Below are positions 53,959 to 64,000 of a stretch of 64,000 nucleotides of DNA, piece by piece; positions within the stretch are counted from its first letter, which is position 1; each line of letters starts with the position of its first letter. Position numbers and translations under genes: made by a program. Below the pieces are notes generated by a model. It made no database searches and was not told the DNA's origin. It saw only the letters and a list, made by a program, of their open reading frames with translations. The DNA comes from Rhodospirillales bacterium (GTDB lineage: Bacteria > Pseudomonadota > Alphaproteobacteria > Rhodospirillales > Casp-alpha2), in assembly GCA_017640505.1 (NCBI GenBank), contig JAEPQO010000002.1, forward strand, positions 310,001 to 374,000, in the 5' to 3' direction.

Positions 53959-56217
53959 TCACGAAAATCGATTGTTCGTCGGAAAGCCCTTCGGCTTGAT
54001 CAGGCCGGCACCGGCGCGTTTGCCGATCCAGGCCTTCAACGCCGTTTCGGAGCGAACGCCCGAACCGGTCTGCCAACTCACGCCTTCTTTCAGCTTAAAG
54101 GCCTGAATGTCGGACAGCACGCCGTCCTTGTAACGCTGCAGGATGACGCCCTTGCCGCGGCCCATCTCGGGTAGTTCGTCGATCGGGAAGATCACCAGCT
54201 TCCGGTTCGTGCCGATGACGGCAACGTGGTCCGCGTCGTCCGGTACGACGGCCAGTGCCGTCGCTTCGTCGTTCGTGCCGACGTTGAGAATTTGCTTTCC
54301 GTTCTTGGTCTGTGCCGCAACCTCGTCTTCCGGCACGATGAAACCCCGGCCGGCGTCTGATGCAACGAGGAACCGCCGGCCCCCTTCGAACTTCATGATC
54401 TTTACAACGTCGTGGCCGTTCGGAATATCGACCATCAGCCGGATCGGCTCGCCGTGACCGCGCCCACCCGGCAGTTTGTCGACACCGACGGTGTAGAAGC
54501 GGCCGTTGGTGGCGAACACCAGAACCTTGTCGGTGGTTTCCGCATGTAGCCAGAACTTGAGCTTGTCGCCCTCTTTGAACTTAAGCCCGGAAACATCTTC
54601 AAGATGACCCTTGGCGGCGCGGATCCAGCCTTTTTCCGAATAGACAACCGTCACTGGTTCTTTTTCGATCATCGCTTCGATGGGAACGATCACCGTGGTC
54701 GGCGGGGTGCCGATCTTGGTGCGGCGGCGTCCCAATTCGGTCTTCGGACCAAACGTCTGCTTGAGTGTCTTGAGTTCCGCTTCGACGGATTTCCAACGCT
54801 TGGTCTCGGTCTTCAGGAGATCCTTCAGATCCTTGCGTTCGGCCTTCAGATCTTTGTCCTCTTTACGGATTTCCATCTCTTCGAGCTTGCGCAACTGGCG
54901 CAGGCGCATGTTCAGAATGGCTTCCACCTGAACGTCGCTGAGATCGAAGGTTTTCATGAGAACCTTCTTTGCATCGTCTTCCTCGCGGATGATGCGGATG
55001 ACCTCGTCCAGGTTGAGGTAAGCGATCAGAAGCCCGCCCAGAATCTCCAGCCGGTGTTCGATCTTCTGAAGGCGGTATTTCGAGGTGCGGACGAGCACGT
55101 CTTCCCGATGCTCCAGGAAGGCCACCAGGGATTCGCGCAGGTTCATGACGCCCGGCACGTTTTCGCGGTTCAGCACATTCAGATTGAGGCTGACGCGCGT
55201 CTCCATGTCGGTCTCGCGGAACAGATGCTCCATCAGCATCTCGGGTTCCACGTTCCGGGACTTAGGTTCAAGAACGATGCGGACATCTTCCGCGGACTCG
55301 TCGCGGATATCGGCCAGCATCGGCAGCTTTCGCGCCAGGAGAAGCTCGGCGGTTTTCTCGATCAGGCGTGACTTCTGAACCTGGTACGGAATGCCCGTGA
55401 CGACGATCTGATATAGGCCTTGCCCCAGTTTCTCGACTTCCCAGCTGGCACGGAGCCGGAAGCTTCCCCTCCCCGTCTTGTAGGCCTCGACCACGTTCTC
55501 GCGGGACTCAACCAGCTCGCCACCGGTGGGAAAATCGGGGCCGGGAATGAACTCGGCCAGCTTGTCGAAGGTTACCCGGGAATTGAGGATCGAATCCGTC
55601 GTGTGCTTCGCCGTTTTGATGATATGCAGCATCGCATCGCACAGTTCGCTGACGTTATGCGGCGGAATATTGGTGGCCATGCCGACGGCAATTCCTGCCG
55701 CGCCGTTGGCGAGCAGGTTCGGGAATGCGGCCGGCAGGACCACGGGTTCACGCTCTTCACCGTCGTAGGTATCGCGGAAGTCAATGGCGTCTTCGTCGAT
55801 GCCCTGTAGCAGCAGCGTCGCGACCTCGGTGAGGCGGGCCTCGGTGTACCGCATGGCGGCTGCATTATCACCGTCGATGTTCCCGAAGTTGCCCTGCCCG
55901 TCGACTAGTGGATAACGCTGCGCGAATTCCTGCGCGAGCCGCACCATCGCGTCGTAAATCGACTGGTCGCCGTGCGGGTGGTACTTACCCATGACGTCGC
56001 CGACGACGCGTGCGCACTTTTTATAGCCCGACGCCGGGTCCAGCTTGAGCTGACGCATCGCGTATAGAAGCCGGCGGTGGACAGGCTTGAGCCCGTCACG
56101 CACATCCGGCAGAGACCGCGACATGATGGTCGACAACGCATATGACAGGTAGCGTTCCGACAATGCGTCGGCGAGCCGGGTTTCGCGGATTTCCTCTGAG
56201 TCGACGTGTTTGCTCAT
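53959..56217 (-). CDS. parC: DNA topoisomerase IV subunit A
   Basis: Cuts and reseals DNA to unlink daughter chromosomes. The 752-residue protein has the active tyrosine Y124 ([13 protein letters not shown]). The quinolone-determining region is [14 protein letters not shown] (about residues 80-93), with Gln85 at the place of the usual serine of E. coli ParC and Asp89 at the glutamate. The C-terminal domain is a short, alphaproteobacterial-type beta pinwheel. [12 protein letters not shown] separates it from GyrA. No parE is in the window. Confidence 0.95.
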   Translation of the reverse strand: MSKHVDSEEIRETRLADALSERYLSYALSTIMSRSLPDVRDGLKPVHRRLLYAMRQLKLDPASGYKKCARVVGDVMGKYHPHGDQSIYDAMVRLAQEFAQRYPLVDGQGNFGNIDGDNAAAMRYTEARLTEVATLLLQGIDEDAIDFRDTYDGEEREPVVLPAAFPNLLANGAAGIAVGMATNIPPHNVSELCDAMLHIIKTAKHTTDSILNSRVTFDKLAEFIPGPDFPTGGELVESRENVVEAYKTGRGSFRLRASWEVEKLGQGLYQIVVTGIPYQVQKSRLIEKTAELLLARKLPMLADIRDESAEDVRIVLEPKSRNVEPEMLMEHLFRETDMETRVSLNLNVLNRENVPGVMNLRESLVAFLEHREDVLVRTSKYRLQKIEHRLEILGGLLIAYLNLDEVIRIIREEDDAKKVLMKTFDLSDVQVEAILNMRLRQLRKLEEMEIRKEDKDLKAERKDLKDLLKTETKRWKSVEAELKTLKQTFGPKTELGRRRTKIGTPPTTVIVPIEAMIEKEPVTVVYSEKGWIRAAKGHLEDVSGLKFKEGDKLKFWLHAETTDKVLVFATNGRFYTVGVDKLPGGRGHGEPIRLMVDIPNGHDVVKIMKFEGGRRFLVASDAGRGFIVPEDEVAAQTKNGKQILNVGTNDEATALAVVPDDADHVAVIGTNRKLVIFPIDELPEMGRGKGVILQRYKDGVLSDIQAFKLKEGVSWQTGSGVRSETALKAWIGKRAGAGLIKPKGFPTNNRFS

Positions 56218-56258
56218 GGCGCACCCCTTGTGGCCGAAATTCTTCCGAATGACGAGAT

Positions 56259-56286
56259 ATAGTAGTTATCGCCGCGATTTCGTCAA
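56259..56286 (-). promoter_or_regulatory. sigma-70-type promoter of parC
   Basis: Minus-strand TTGACG (56286-56281), 16-base spacer, TACTAT (56264-56259), about 42 bases before the ATG. Both boxes are 5 and 4 of 6. Confidence 0.5.
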
Positions 56287-56330
56287 TGCGACGACGCGGA
56301 AATCATGCTGGAATTAGCAGAAAACCGGCG

Positions 56331-56801
56331 TTATTTTGCCGTTGCGGGTGCGGGCTTGGGGCTGGCGCCCGCCTGCGGTTTCGGTTTGGCCGTATCCTGG
56401 GCGGCATCCTTTTCCGCTTTGTGTACGTCTTCAGGAATCACCATCCGCTTGCAGTGACCTTCGAGGAAGGCTCCCGTCTCAATTGACAGATCTTCGTGGA
56501 GAATGTCACCGACAACATGAGCCGTATCGGCGAGTTTAACCACCTTGGCTTTAATCTGACCGTCGACGCGGCCAAGGACATGGCAGGTTTCCGCCACGAT
56601 TTCGCCCTTCACTTTGGCGCTTTCGCCAACGATGAGAATACGGGTGCGGATGTCCCCGTTGACCTTTCCATCGATCTGGATTTCGCCGTCGCTGAGAAGG
56701 TCACCAACGATACTGAGATCCCGGCTGACAATGGACGGCGGCGCCGGAGGGGGTGCAGGTTTATTGTCGGCTGCGGATTTTTTATTGCTTTTGGAAAACA
56801 T
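56331..56801 (-). CDS. bactofilin
   Basis: 156-residue cytoskeletal protein that self-assembles into filaments. After a proline-rich, disordered N-terminus (about 1-22), residues about 28-125 form the DUF583/bactofilin beta-helix with SIVGDLLSDGEIQIDG and GDIRTRILIVGESAKV. The C-terminus is proline/alanine rich. Its start lies 20 bases inside the end of the M23 peptidase gene. In Caulobacter, Helicobacter and others, bactofilins recruit peptidoglycan enzymes; the overlap points to the same role here. Confidence 0.93.
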   Translation of the reverse strand: MFSKSNKKSAADNKPAPPPAPPSIVSRDLSIVGDLLSDGEIQIDGKVNGDIRTRILIVGESAKVKGEIVAETCHVLGRVDGQIKAKVVKLADTAHVVGDILHEDLSIETGAFLEGHCKRMVIPEDVHKAEKDAAQDTAKPKPQAGASPKPAPATAK

Positions 56802-58107
56802 GCCGTCCCGCCTTGATGAATTTCATCGGATCCTTGGGTTTGCCGTTGAAGACGATCTCGTAGTGCAGGTGCGGGCCGGTGCTGCGGCCTGAATTGCCCA
56901 GTTGAGCGATTTTCTGCCTGAACTCGATCTTGTCTCCACGCTTCACCAGGATTTTGTTCAAGTGCCCATACCGGGTCACGATTCCCGACCCATGATCGAT
57001 TTCGATGAAGCGGCCGTATCTGCCTTTGACACCCGCCTTGGTGACCGTGCCGGATGCGGGGGCATATACGGGTGAGCGCATGGGGCCACCGAAATCGACG
57101 CCGTAGTGAGCCGACCAGCGCTTGTTCATGGGATCGCGGCGCTTACCGAAAGAACTGGTCACGTAATATGTGTTTAACGGCGCCGCCAGCGGAAGGCGCG
57201 CCATGACGGCCTGCAATGTTTCCCACTGTCCGAGGTGGTCGTCGAGCCGGGTCAGTTTTTTCATCAACTGGCCGCCCGCCTCTTCCGGTTTAATCGGAAT
57301 GAACGGACCGCCCTGCGCCACCTTGCCGACAATGCCGTCCGACGACGCCAGCAGGCTATCGACTTCGATACCTGCGATTTCGACGACTTTCTCCAGCGAT
57401 CCGATGTAAGCCATCGTACGCTCGGTCATCTTTTCGACGGCCGTATCCTGAGCCGTCTGCAAGCCGTTCAGCCGGTCTTCAAGCATGGCGACCTGTGATT
57501 GCAGGTTGGTGTTCCGGCGATGAGCATCGTCGCGTTCGCGCACCACGCTTTGCAGGTCTGTTTCGACAGACATAAAATTGTCACGCAGCGAGAAGTTCTT
57601 GGTCGACAGCGAGCGCATATCCCCTTCAAGCCGAGACAGCTTGTCGCGCAGGACTTCGCGGGCCGTGGCGACATTCTCACGCTCGCTCTCGGTGTTTTCG
57701 AGGCGCTTTTCAACGGTCGACAGGTTTCTTTGCAGGGTCGCGTTCCGTTCGACCAGGCTGAGCATCAGATTGTGATTGTCTTCAAGTTCGCGCGTCAGTT
57801 CCGCGAAGCGCCGTTGGTACGCCGTCACGTCGGACAGCAGATCGTCATACGCCTTGCGGGCGTCGGCAATCTGGGTGTTCTTCGCCCCGACGATTTCGTC
57901 GTGTTGGATAAAGCTGAACGTCGAATAACCAACCCAGCCGCTGAAAACCACGGCAAAGACCGTAGTCGAAACCTGAAGCCACTGTGGAATTTTGAAGAAG
58001 TTGATGCGGCCGCGCGTTCTGAGGTGGATCTGGCGTTCCGGGAAAACTCGGTCGATAAATCGACGCAGCTTTAACTGAAAAGTCTCCTTCTCGCCCCAGT
58101 CCCGCAT
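56782..58107 (-). CDS. M23-family metallopeptidase, membrane-anchored with coiled coil
   Basis: 441-residue peptidoglycan hydrolase from MRDWGEK, where AAGGGGG lies 10 bases upstream. One membrane anchor at about residues 45-65 is preceded by a basic cytoplasmic start. A long coiled coil occupies about 70-230. The C-terminal LytM/M23 domain has zinc ligands in HYGVDFGG and HLHYEI. The C-terminus is followed by an overlap with the bactofilin gene. Upstream in-frame ATG at 58176 would add 23 residues without a clear ribosome site. A bactofilin-linked cell-shape hydrolase is inferred. Confidence 0.93.
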   Translation of the reverse strand: MRDWGEKETFQLKLRRFIDRVFPERQIHLRTRGRINFFKIPQWLQVSTTVFAVVFSGWVGYSTFSFIQHDEIVGAKNTQIADARKAYDDLLSDVTAYQRRFAELTRELEDNHNLMLSLVERNATLQRNLSTVEKRLENTESERENVATAREVLRDKLSRLEGDMRSLSTKNFSLRDNFMSVETDLQSVVRERDDAHRRNTNLQSQVAMLEDRLNGLQTAQDTAVEKMTERTMAYIGSLEKVVEIAGIEVDSLLASSDGIVGKVAQGGPFIPIKPEEAGGQLMKKLTRLDDHLGQWETLQAVMARLPLAAPLNTYYVTSSFGKRRDPMNKRWSAHYGVDFGGPMRSPVYAPASGTVTKAGVKGRYGRFIEIDHGSGIVTRYGHLNKILVKRGDKIEFRQKIAQLGNSGRSTGPHLHYEIVFNGKPKDPMKFIKAGRHVFQKQ

Positions 58108-58426
58108 GTCCACGCACCCCCTTAACGCACTTTGTCGCAATCTTCGGATTTGACCGAATGAAGATTTATTGTTCATGCCCGGGTTGTTTCGAAGTCCCGG
58201 GTTCTGGTCTCGACCGGATCAAAGCGAATTAACCCCGAAATCGCCTTGTGATGTCGATGAGAAACCGTATCCATTTGCCTATTTTCATGCAAGAAATTAA
58301 TGACATAGGAGGAAGCATTTCGGAGTCGGATTTGCCCGGAAATCCGGGATTTTGCGGCCTTAACGGTCGACAGCGTGCAAAGCCTCCGCTAATCCTTGTG
58401 CCGGATACGCGCACTCAGGACGCAAT
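58108..58426. other. 319-base divergent gap between M23 peptidase and pgpA
   Basis: I find no gene here. The first 69 bases could code the alternative N-terminus of the peptidase. A short plus-strand frame (58248-58430) and a minus one (58229-58414) show no family features. Both neighbouring promoters should lie here, but I see no strong match on either strand. Confidence 0.5.
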
Positions 58427-58924
58427 ATGACGCAACGGCCCCCTCTCACAGATATCAGGATTCTTATCGCCACGTGGTTCGGCACGGGCTATTCGCCAAA
58501 GGCGCCGGGCACGGTTGGATCGGTATTTGCGCTGCCGGTCGGCTGGTTGATTGCGGTTGAGGGAGGGATCGTCTGGCTTGGGCTGGGGGTCGTCATCGTT
58601 TCCGTCATTGGTGTGTGGGCCGCCAATGCGTACATGTCCCAAGCTGGTGAACACGACCCGGGCCCGGTCGTGATCGACGAGGTCGCGGGGCAATGGCTGG
58701 CCATGCTGCCACTTGCGGCTGGGCTGACTTGGCAGGCGGTTCTGATTGCGTTCGTCCTGTTCCGGCTGTTCGATATTTGGAAACCATGGCCGATCTCCTG
58801 GGCGGATAAATCGATATCCGGCGGCTTTGGCGTCATGTTTGACGATATTCTGGCCGGGATCGCGGCAGCGGCGTGTCTTTATGGATTGTCCGTCACCATG
58901 CCGCGCTTGTTAGGACTGGGTTGA
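58427..58924 (+). CDS. pgpA: phosphatidylglycerophosphatase A
   Basis: Membrane enzyme of phosphatidylglycerol synthesis. The 165-residue protein has GTGYSPKAPGTVGS near the start (about 20-33), the acidic PVVIDEVAGQWLAM motif (about 82-95) and four hydrophobic segments, with FRLFDIWKPWPI the family end. AGGA lies eight bases before the ATG. It is followed by cinA after four bases; the pgpA-cinA pairing is common in proteobacteria. Confidence 0.94.
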   Translation: MTQRPPLTDIRILIATWFGTGYSPKAPGTVGSVFALPVGWLIAVEGGIVWLGLGVVIVSVIGVWAANAYMSQAGEHDPGPVVIDEVAGQWLAMLPLAAGLTWQAVLIAFVLFRLFDIWKPWPISWADKSISGGFGVMFDDILAGIAAAACLYGLSVTMPRLLGLG

Positions 58925-58928
58925 AGAT

Positions 58929-59414
58929 ATGGAAAAGCAACTGACCGATGCCGCTGACGCGCTGCTCAATGCATGCCGCGGGCGCGGCTGGACAATTGCG
59001 ACGGCGGAATCGTGCACCGGCGGCATGGTCGCGGCGGCGCTGACGGCGATTGCCGGCTCGTCCGGTGTGATGGACCGCGGCTTCGTGACTTATACCAATG
59101 AAGCCAAGAACGAGATGATCGGTGTGCCGATGGATCTGTTCACGTCGGTCGGTGCCGTTTCGGAAGAGGTCGCCTGCGCCATGGCCGAAGGCGCGGTGAA
59201 GACCGCAGCCGTCGATCTTGCATGTGGCATCACGGGTGTCGCCGGGCCGGGTGGCGGCTCAGTGGAAAAGCCCGTCGGTCTGGTACACATCGCCGTAGCC
59301 TCTCCGGATAAGACGATCCATGAGCGCTGTCAGTTCGACGGTGACCGGCACGCCGTTCGACTCGCATCCGCGCTCAAGGCGCTTGAGATGATGAGGTCTC
59401 TCGCCGACGGCTAA
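58929..59414 (+). CDS. pncC: nicotinamide-nucleotide amidase (CinA C-terminal domain protein)
   Basis: 161-residue protein equal to the CinA C-terminal domain, which deamidates nicotinamide mononucleotide in pyridine nucleotide salvage. AESCTGGMVAAALTAIAGSS (about residues 24-43) holds the catalytic serine region, and GITGVAGPGGGS with KPVGLVHIA is the family end. Its stop overlaps the end of the START-domain gene by four bases in a convergent arrangement. Stand-alone CinA-C proteins are the usual PncC form. Confidence 0.93.
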   Translation: MEKQLTDAADALLNACRGRGWTIATAESCTGGMVAAALTAIAGSSGVMDRGFVTYTNEAKNEMIGVPMDLFTSVGAVSEEVACAMAEGAVKTAAVDLACGITGVAGPGGGSVEKPVGLVHIAVASPDKTIHERCQFDGDRHAVRLASALKALEMMRSLADG

Positions 59415-59842
59415 CCGTGCAATTGGTTCGCCCTGCCCTCGAACGCGGCAATCATCTTTTTCACCGCTTCGTTGAATACGGCACCGATGGCCGCCTGCAG
59501 GATGCGTGAGCGAAATTCGAAGTCGACGTAGAAATCGATCTCTGTCGAACCGTTGCCCAGATCGTTGAAGATCCAGTGGTTGTTCAAGTACTTGAACGGT
59601 CCGTCGGTATAGGTCACGTCAATGCGGTCCGGGCGCTGATGGCTGACCCGGGATGTAAAGCTCTCCCTGAAGACCTTGAAGCCGATGATCATGTCGGCGA
59701 CGACAAGACCCTCTTCGCGCTTACGGACGCGACAGCCGAGGCACCATGGCAGAAACTCGGGATACCTCTCGACATCGATGACGAGATCGAAGAGCTGATC
59801 TTTTGTGTAAGGCAGGACCCGTTTTTCAGCATGAGTGGGCAT
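59411..59842 (-). CDS. coenzyme Q-binding protein COQ10/RatA-like START protein
   Basis: 143-residue single START-like domain with the start HAEKRVLPYTKDQLFDLVIDVERYPEFLPWC (key residues Y, D, P and W) and the end KMIAAFEGRAN. Members are linked to ubiquinone binding and respiration in alphaproteobacteria and mitochondria. The name RatA comes from a proposed toxin role in E. coli that is not relevant here. It follows lipA by 24 bases on the same strand. Confidence 0.9.
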   Translation of the reverse strand: MPTHAEKRVLPYTKDQLFDLVIDVERYPEFLPWCLGCRVRKREEGLVVADMIIGFKVFRESFTSRVSHQRPDRIDVTYTDGPFKYLNNHWIFNDLGNGSTEIDFYVDFEFRSRILQAAIGAVFNEAVKKMIAAFEGRANQLHG

Positions 59843-59866
59843 CGGGTGAACGTCGTGTGTCCGGGG

Positions 59867-60820
59867 TCAGTCGCCGGCGGCGAGTTTGGCGTCGCGGTTC
59901 TTCTTCAGCTCGGCGAAATCGCTGTCGGCATGATAACTGGACCGTGTCAGCGGCGTCGAAGAGACCATCAGGAAGCCCTTGGTTTCCGCGATCTTCTTGT
60001 AATCCGTGAATTCGTCCGGGGTTACGAAGCGATCCACCGGCGCATGCCGTTTGGTCGGCGCCAGGTACTGTCCGATAGTGAGGAAATCCACGTCTGCGGC
60101 GCGCATGTCGTCCATCACCTGCATGACTTCCGAGCGGGTTTCGCCGAGACCAACCATGATGCCCGATTTGGTGAAGATCGACGGATCCTCCCTTTTGACG
60201 GTATCGAGCAGTTTGAGGGAATGAAAATACCGTGCGCCGGGACGGATCGACGGATAGAGCCGTGGCACGGTTTCCAGATTGTGGTTGAATACATCCGGCT
60301 TGGCGGCAATGACCTTCTCGAGCGCGCCTGCCTTGTCGCGGAAATCCGGTGTCAGGATTTCGATGGTCGTTTCAGGTGTCGTCTCACGAATACGCTCGAT
60401 GCATTTCACGAACTGGTCGGCGCCGCCGTCGGCAAGATCGTCGCGGTCGACGGACGTGATCACCAGGTGCTTCATGCCGAGTTCGGCAACAGAAATCGCC
60501 AGGTTCTCGGGCTCCATCGGATCGACCTTGCCCGGCTTGCCGGTGGCGACGTTGCAGAAGGCGCAGGCACGCGTGCAGATATCACCGAGGATCATCACCG
60601 TTGCGTGCTTGGCGGCCCAGCATTCGCCGATGTTCGGGCAGGCGGCTTCTTCACACACCGTGTGCAGGCTGCGTTCGCGCATCAGCTTGCGCGTCTCGTT
60701 GTAGCCTTCGGAAGTCGGCGCCTTGACGCGGATCCACGCGGGCTTCCTGAGCGGCTCGTGCTCGGGCTTCTTCGCCTTCTCCGGATGACGTACCCGGTTC
60801 AGATTTTCGACGTTGTTCAT
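59867..60820 (-). CDS. lipA: lipoyl synthase
   Basis: Radical SAM enzyme that inserts sulfur into octanoyl-protein to make lipoate. The 317 residues include the auxiliary cluster cysteines [12 protein letters not shown] (about residues 56-67) and the SAM cluster [10 protein letters not shown] (about 80-89). It lies downstream of lpdA and pdhC, whose products need lipoate on PdhC and use it in the E3 step. A perfect -35 (TTGACA at 60887-60882) upstream points to its own promoter. Confidence 0.97.
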   Translation of the reverse strand: MNNVENLNRVRHPEKAKKPEHEPLRKPAWIRVKAPTSEGYNETRKLMRERSLHTVCEEAACPNIGECWAAKHATVMILGDICTRACAFCNVATGKPGKVDPMEPENLAISVAELGMKHLVITSVDRDDLADGGADQFVKCIERIRETTPETTIEILTPDFRDKAGALEKVIAAKPDVFNHNLETVPRLYPSIRPGARYFHSLKLLDTVKREDPSIFTKSGIMVGLGETRSEVMQVMDDMRAADVDFLTIGQYLAPTKRHAPVDRFVTPDEFTDYKKIAETKGFLMVSSTPLTRSSYHADSDFAELKKNRDAKLAAGD

Positions 60821-60856
60821 CTAAAGCCTCGCTTGGGCGGCGGCTGGTACCTGGGA

Positions 60857-60887
60857 CTTATGTGGTCCGGTTCCGGGTAATTGTCAA
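60857..60887 (-). promoter_or_regulatory. possible promoter of lipA
   Basis: Minus-strand perfect TTGACA (60887-60882), 19-base spacer, CATAAG (60862-60857), about 37 bases before lipA and beginning eight bases after the lpdA stop. The spacer is longer than ideal. Confidence 0.4.
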
Positions 60888-60894
60888 AACGCGC

Positions 60895-62298
60895 TTACAT
60901 GTGAATGACGCGGCCGTACGCATCCAGCACGCTTTCGTGCATCATTTCAGAGAGCGTCGGATGCGGGAACACCGTGTGTATCAACTCTTCTTCGGTCGTT
61001 TCCAGGTTCATCGCGACGACGAAACCCTGGATCAGCTCGGTCACCTCGGCGCCCACCATGTGCGCCCCAAGCAACTGACCGGTCTTCTTGTCGAAGATGG
61101 TCTTGACCAGGCCCTGATCCTCACCCAATGCAATGGCCTTGCCGTTGCCCAGGAACTGGAAGCGGCCGACATTGACGTCATAGCCCTTCTCTTTCGCCTT
61201 GGCTTCGGTCAGACCGACGGAGGCGACTTGCGGGTGGCAGTAGGTGCAGCCCGGAATCTTGCCTTTATCCATTGGATGGACGCCCTCGACGCCCGCGATC
61301 TTTTCGATGCAGATGACGCCCTCGTGCTCAGCCTTGTGCGCCAGCATCGGCGGACCGGCAACATCGCCAATGGCGTAGATGCCCTTCTCCGCCGTCCGCG
61401 AAAATTCGTCGGCAACGATGCAGCCACGGTCGGTTTTCACCTTAGTCGTCTCGAGGCCGATGTCCTCGATATTGCCCTGCACGCCGACCGCCGAGATGAC
61501 GCGGTCGACGGTGATGTCCTGCGTCTTGCCCTTGGCGTCCTCGATCGTGCAAGTGACGTTGTTCGAGCCCTTCTTGACGCCCGTGACCTTGGCCTCGGTC
61601 ATGATCTTGAGGCCGTTCTTCTCAAGTTGCTTGCGGGCAAACTTGGAAATTTCCTCGTCCTCGACCGGCATGATCTGCTTCATAACTTCGACCACCGTCA
61701 CGTCGACGCCCATGGTCTGGTAGAAGCTCGCGAACTCGATGCCGATGGCGCCCGATCCGATGACTAGCAGGCTTTTCGGCGCCGTTTCCGGCACCATCGC
61801 CTCGAAGTAGGTCCAGATCAGCTTCTTGTCCGGCTCGATCCCCGGCAGCGCACGCGGACGCGCACCAGTGGCGACAATGATGTGATCAGCCGTATAGGTG
61901 CCGACGGCCTTGCCGTCCTTGGCGACGTCGATCTTGCCCGGTCCGTTCAATTTGCCGCGGCCGTCGACGACCGTGATCTTGTTCTTCTTCATCAGGTGCG
62001 CGACACCGCCCGACAGCCGTGACGATACGCCGCGCGAGCGCTCGACCACCGCCTTCAAGTCATACCCGACCTTCTCCGCAGACAGGCCATAGTCCTTGGC
62101 GTGCTGCATGTAGTGATAGATATCGGCCGTCCGCAGCAGCGCCTTGGTCGGGATGCAGCCCCAGTTGAGGCAGATGCCGCCCAGGTGCTTTTCCTCGACA
62201 ACGCACGTCTTAAAGCCGAGCTGTGCGGCGCGGATCGCGGTGACGTACCCGCCCGGGCCGCCGCCGATGATGATGACGTCGAATTTCGTATCAGCCAT
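60895..62298 (-). CDS. lpdA: dihydrolipoyl dehydrogenase (E3)
   Basis: Flavoenzyme reoxidising dihydrolipoate with NAD. The 467-residue protein has the FAD motif IIGGGPGGYVTAIRAAQLG (about residues 10-28), redox disulfide CLNWGCIPTK (about 43-52), NAD motif VIGSGAIGIEFASFY, and the C-terminal HPTLSEMMHES with the active histidine. It lies one base after the cupin stop and 374 bases after pdhC in the same direction. Confidence 0.97.
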   Translation of the reverse strand: MADTKFDVIIIGGGPGGYVTAIRAAQLGFKTCVVEEKHLGGICLNWGCIPTKALLRTADIYHYMQHAKDYGLSAEKVGYDLKAVVERSRGVSSRLSGGVAHLMKKNKITVVDGRGKLNGPGKIDVAKDGKAVGTYTADHIIVATGARPRALPGIEPDKKLIWTYFEAMVPETAPKSLLVIGSGAIGIEFASFYQTMGVDVTVVEVMKQIMPVEDEEISKFARKQLEKNGLKIMTEAKVTGVKKGSNNVTCTIEDAKGKTQDITVDRVISAVGVQGNIEDIGLETTKVKTDRGCIVADEFSRTAEKGIYAIGDVAGPPMLAHKAEHEGVICIEKIAGVEGVHPMDKGKIPGCTYCHPQVASVGLTEAKAKEKGYDVNVGRFQFLGNGKAIALGEDQGLVKTIFDKKTGQLLGAHMVGAEVTELIQGFVVAMNLETTEEELIHTVFPHPTLSEMMHESVLDAYGRVIHM

Positions 62299-62299
62299 G

Positions 62300-62662
62300 T
62301 CAGATCCTTACATTCTCGGGCGCCGTCAGGTCGCTCGTTTCCGCGTCGCCCGTGTTTACGACGCCTTTTCTTTCCAGAAGCATCATTCTGCATTCGCGGG
62401 ATGCGTGGGGTTTGTGTTCGACGCCGCGCGGCACCACGATCATCTCGCCCGCGCCCAAGGTTTGGCGGCCGTCTCGGAAATCGATATCAAGCTCACCGTC
62501 CATGACGATGAACACCTCATCGATATCATCGTGCTTGTGCCAGACGAAGTCGCCTTCGACCTTCACCAGCTTGATGTCGTAGTCATCGAAGCTGCCGACG
62601 ATCTTCGGGCGCCAGTGCTCGCTAAACGTTTCGAACTTCTCGGCGAAGTTGACCTTCTGCAT
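62300..62662 (-). CDS. cupin-domain protein inside the pyruvate dehydrogenase cluster
   Basis: 120-residue single cupin. Metal-binding motif 1 is HKHDDIDEVFIVMDGEL (about residues 42-58, H42, H44 and E49) and motif 2 is VPRGVEHKPHA (about 78-88). RmlC-like small cupins of this type are common but their reaction is often unknown. It starts about ten bases after the pdhC stop and ends one base before lpdA, so it is cotranscribed with them. Nothing in the E2/E3 complex is known to need such a protein. Confidence 0.88.
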   Translation of the reverse strand: MQKVNFAEKFETFSEHWRPKIVGSFDDYDIKLVKVEGDFVWHKHDDIDEVFIVMDGELDIDFRDGRQTLGAGEMIVVPRGVEHKPHASRECRMMLLERKGVVNTGDAETSDLTAPENVRI

Positions 62663-62671
62663 CAGTGTTTC

Positions 62672-63994
<1,323 letters not shown>

Positions 63995-64000
63995 GGTGTG

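Noticed and set aside
59411-59842. RatA-type toxin of a toxin-antitoxin pair
   Set aside because: The family name is inherited from E. coli; no antitoxin partner is adjacent and the alphaproteobacterial members are coenzyme Q-binding START proteins.

Overview
The window is a contiguous, gene-dense piece of an alphaproteobacterial chromosome, most likely from Rhodospirillales or a close relative. I base this on the nuoA-G order, the tRNA-Leu/tig/clpP/clpX/lon/hupB block, the aapJQMP amino-acid transporter, rpoZ next to a bifunctional Rel/Spo enzyme, DUF4169 and DUF4170 proteins, PAS_5-type proteins, mcd, and the pdhC/lpdA/lipA order. Species cannot be named from the sequence alone. About 70 protein genes and three tRNAs are visible. 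I see no rRNA, CRISPR array, transposase, integrase or prophage, and no base-composition break that would mark an island.

Region by region. Positions 1-5.4 kb hold the minus-strand complex I operon nuoABCDEFG, with nuoG running off the left edge. 5.6-13.8 kb holds tRNA-Asp, a PAS protein, tRNA-Val, hupB and the proteostasis block lon, clpX, clpP, tig and tRNA-Leu, all on the minus strand. Several good sigma-70-like promoters, a near-consensus RpoH-like promoter for clpP, and intrinsic terminators for hupB and lon are readable. 13.9-24 kb is mixed metabolism: malonyl-CoA decarboxylase, NAD(P)HX repair, an orphan ParA with a CopD-like membrane protein, a hydrolase-OsmC fusion, a second PAS protein, an enoyl-CoA hydratase, a Nudix hydrolase, and a cysK/sulfurtransferase/GNAT run. 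24-28.5 kb is the general L-amino-acid ABC transporter aapJQMP.

28.7-38 kb holds metC-hisI, a DMT exporter, a PilZ protein whose ribosome-binding site lies in a hairpin, the Rel/Spo enzyme, rpoZ, folK, a NYN nuclease coupled to an Fe-S uracil-DNA glycosylase, two small DUF proteins, a TauD-type dioxygenase and a glutathione peroxidase with two plausible starts. 38.6-48.4 kb holds an uncharacterised 79-residue protein, a sulfite-oxidase-like enzyme, a soluble lytic transglycosylase, dapA-smpB, a HAD dehalogenase, and an alpha/beta hydrolase followed by two different PLP threonine/serine dehydratases, then a membrane-anchored methyltransferase with a flavin reductase.

48.5-64 kb holds the motA-motB stator, the N-end-rule aminoacyl transferase, bioY, a soluble chemoreceptor with a C-terminal sensory domain, parC, an overlapping bactofilin/M23 peptidase pair, pgpA-cinA, a coenzyme-Q/RatA-type START protein, lipA, and the pyruvate dehydrogenase genes lpdA and pdhC with a cupin gene between them. 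Functionally the window is mostly housekeeping. The unusual material is at the regulatory and architectural level: SD-masking hairpin, dual-start peroxidase, soluble chemoreceptor, overlapping cell-shape pair, lysine-rich trigger-factor tail, orphan stem-loops. I did not find a clearly new multi-gene system.
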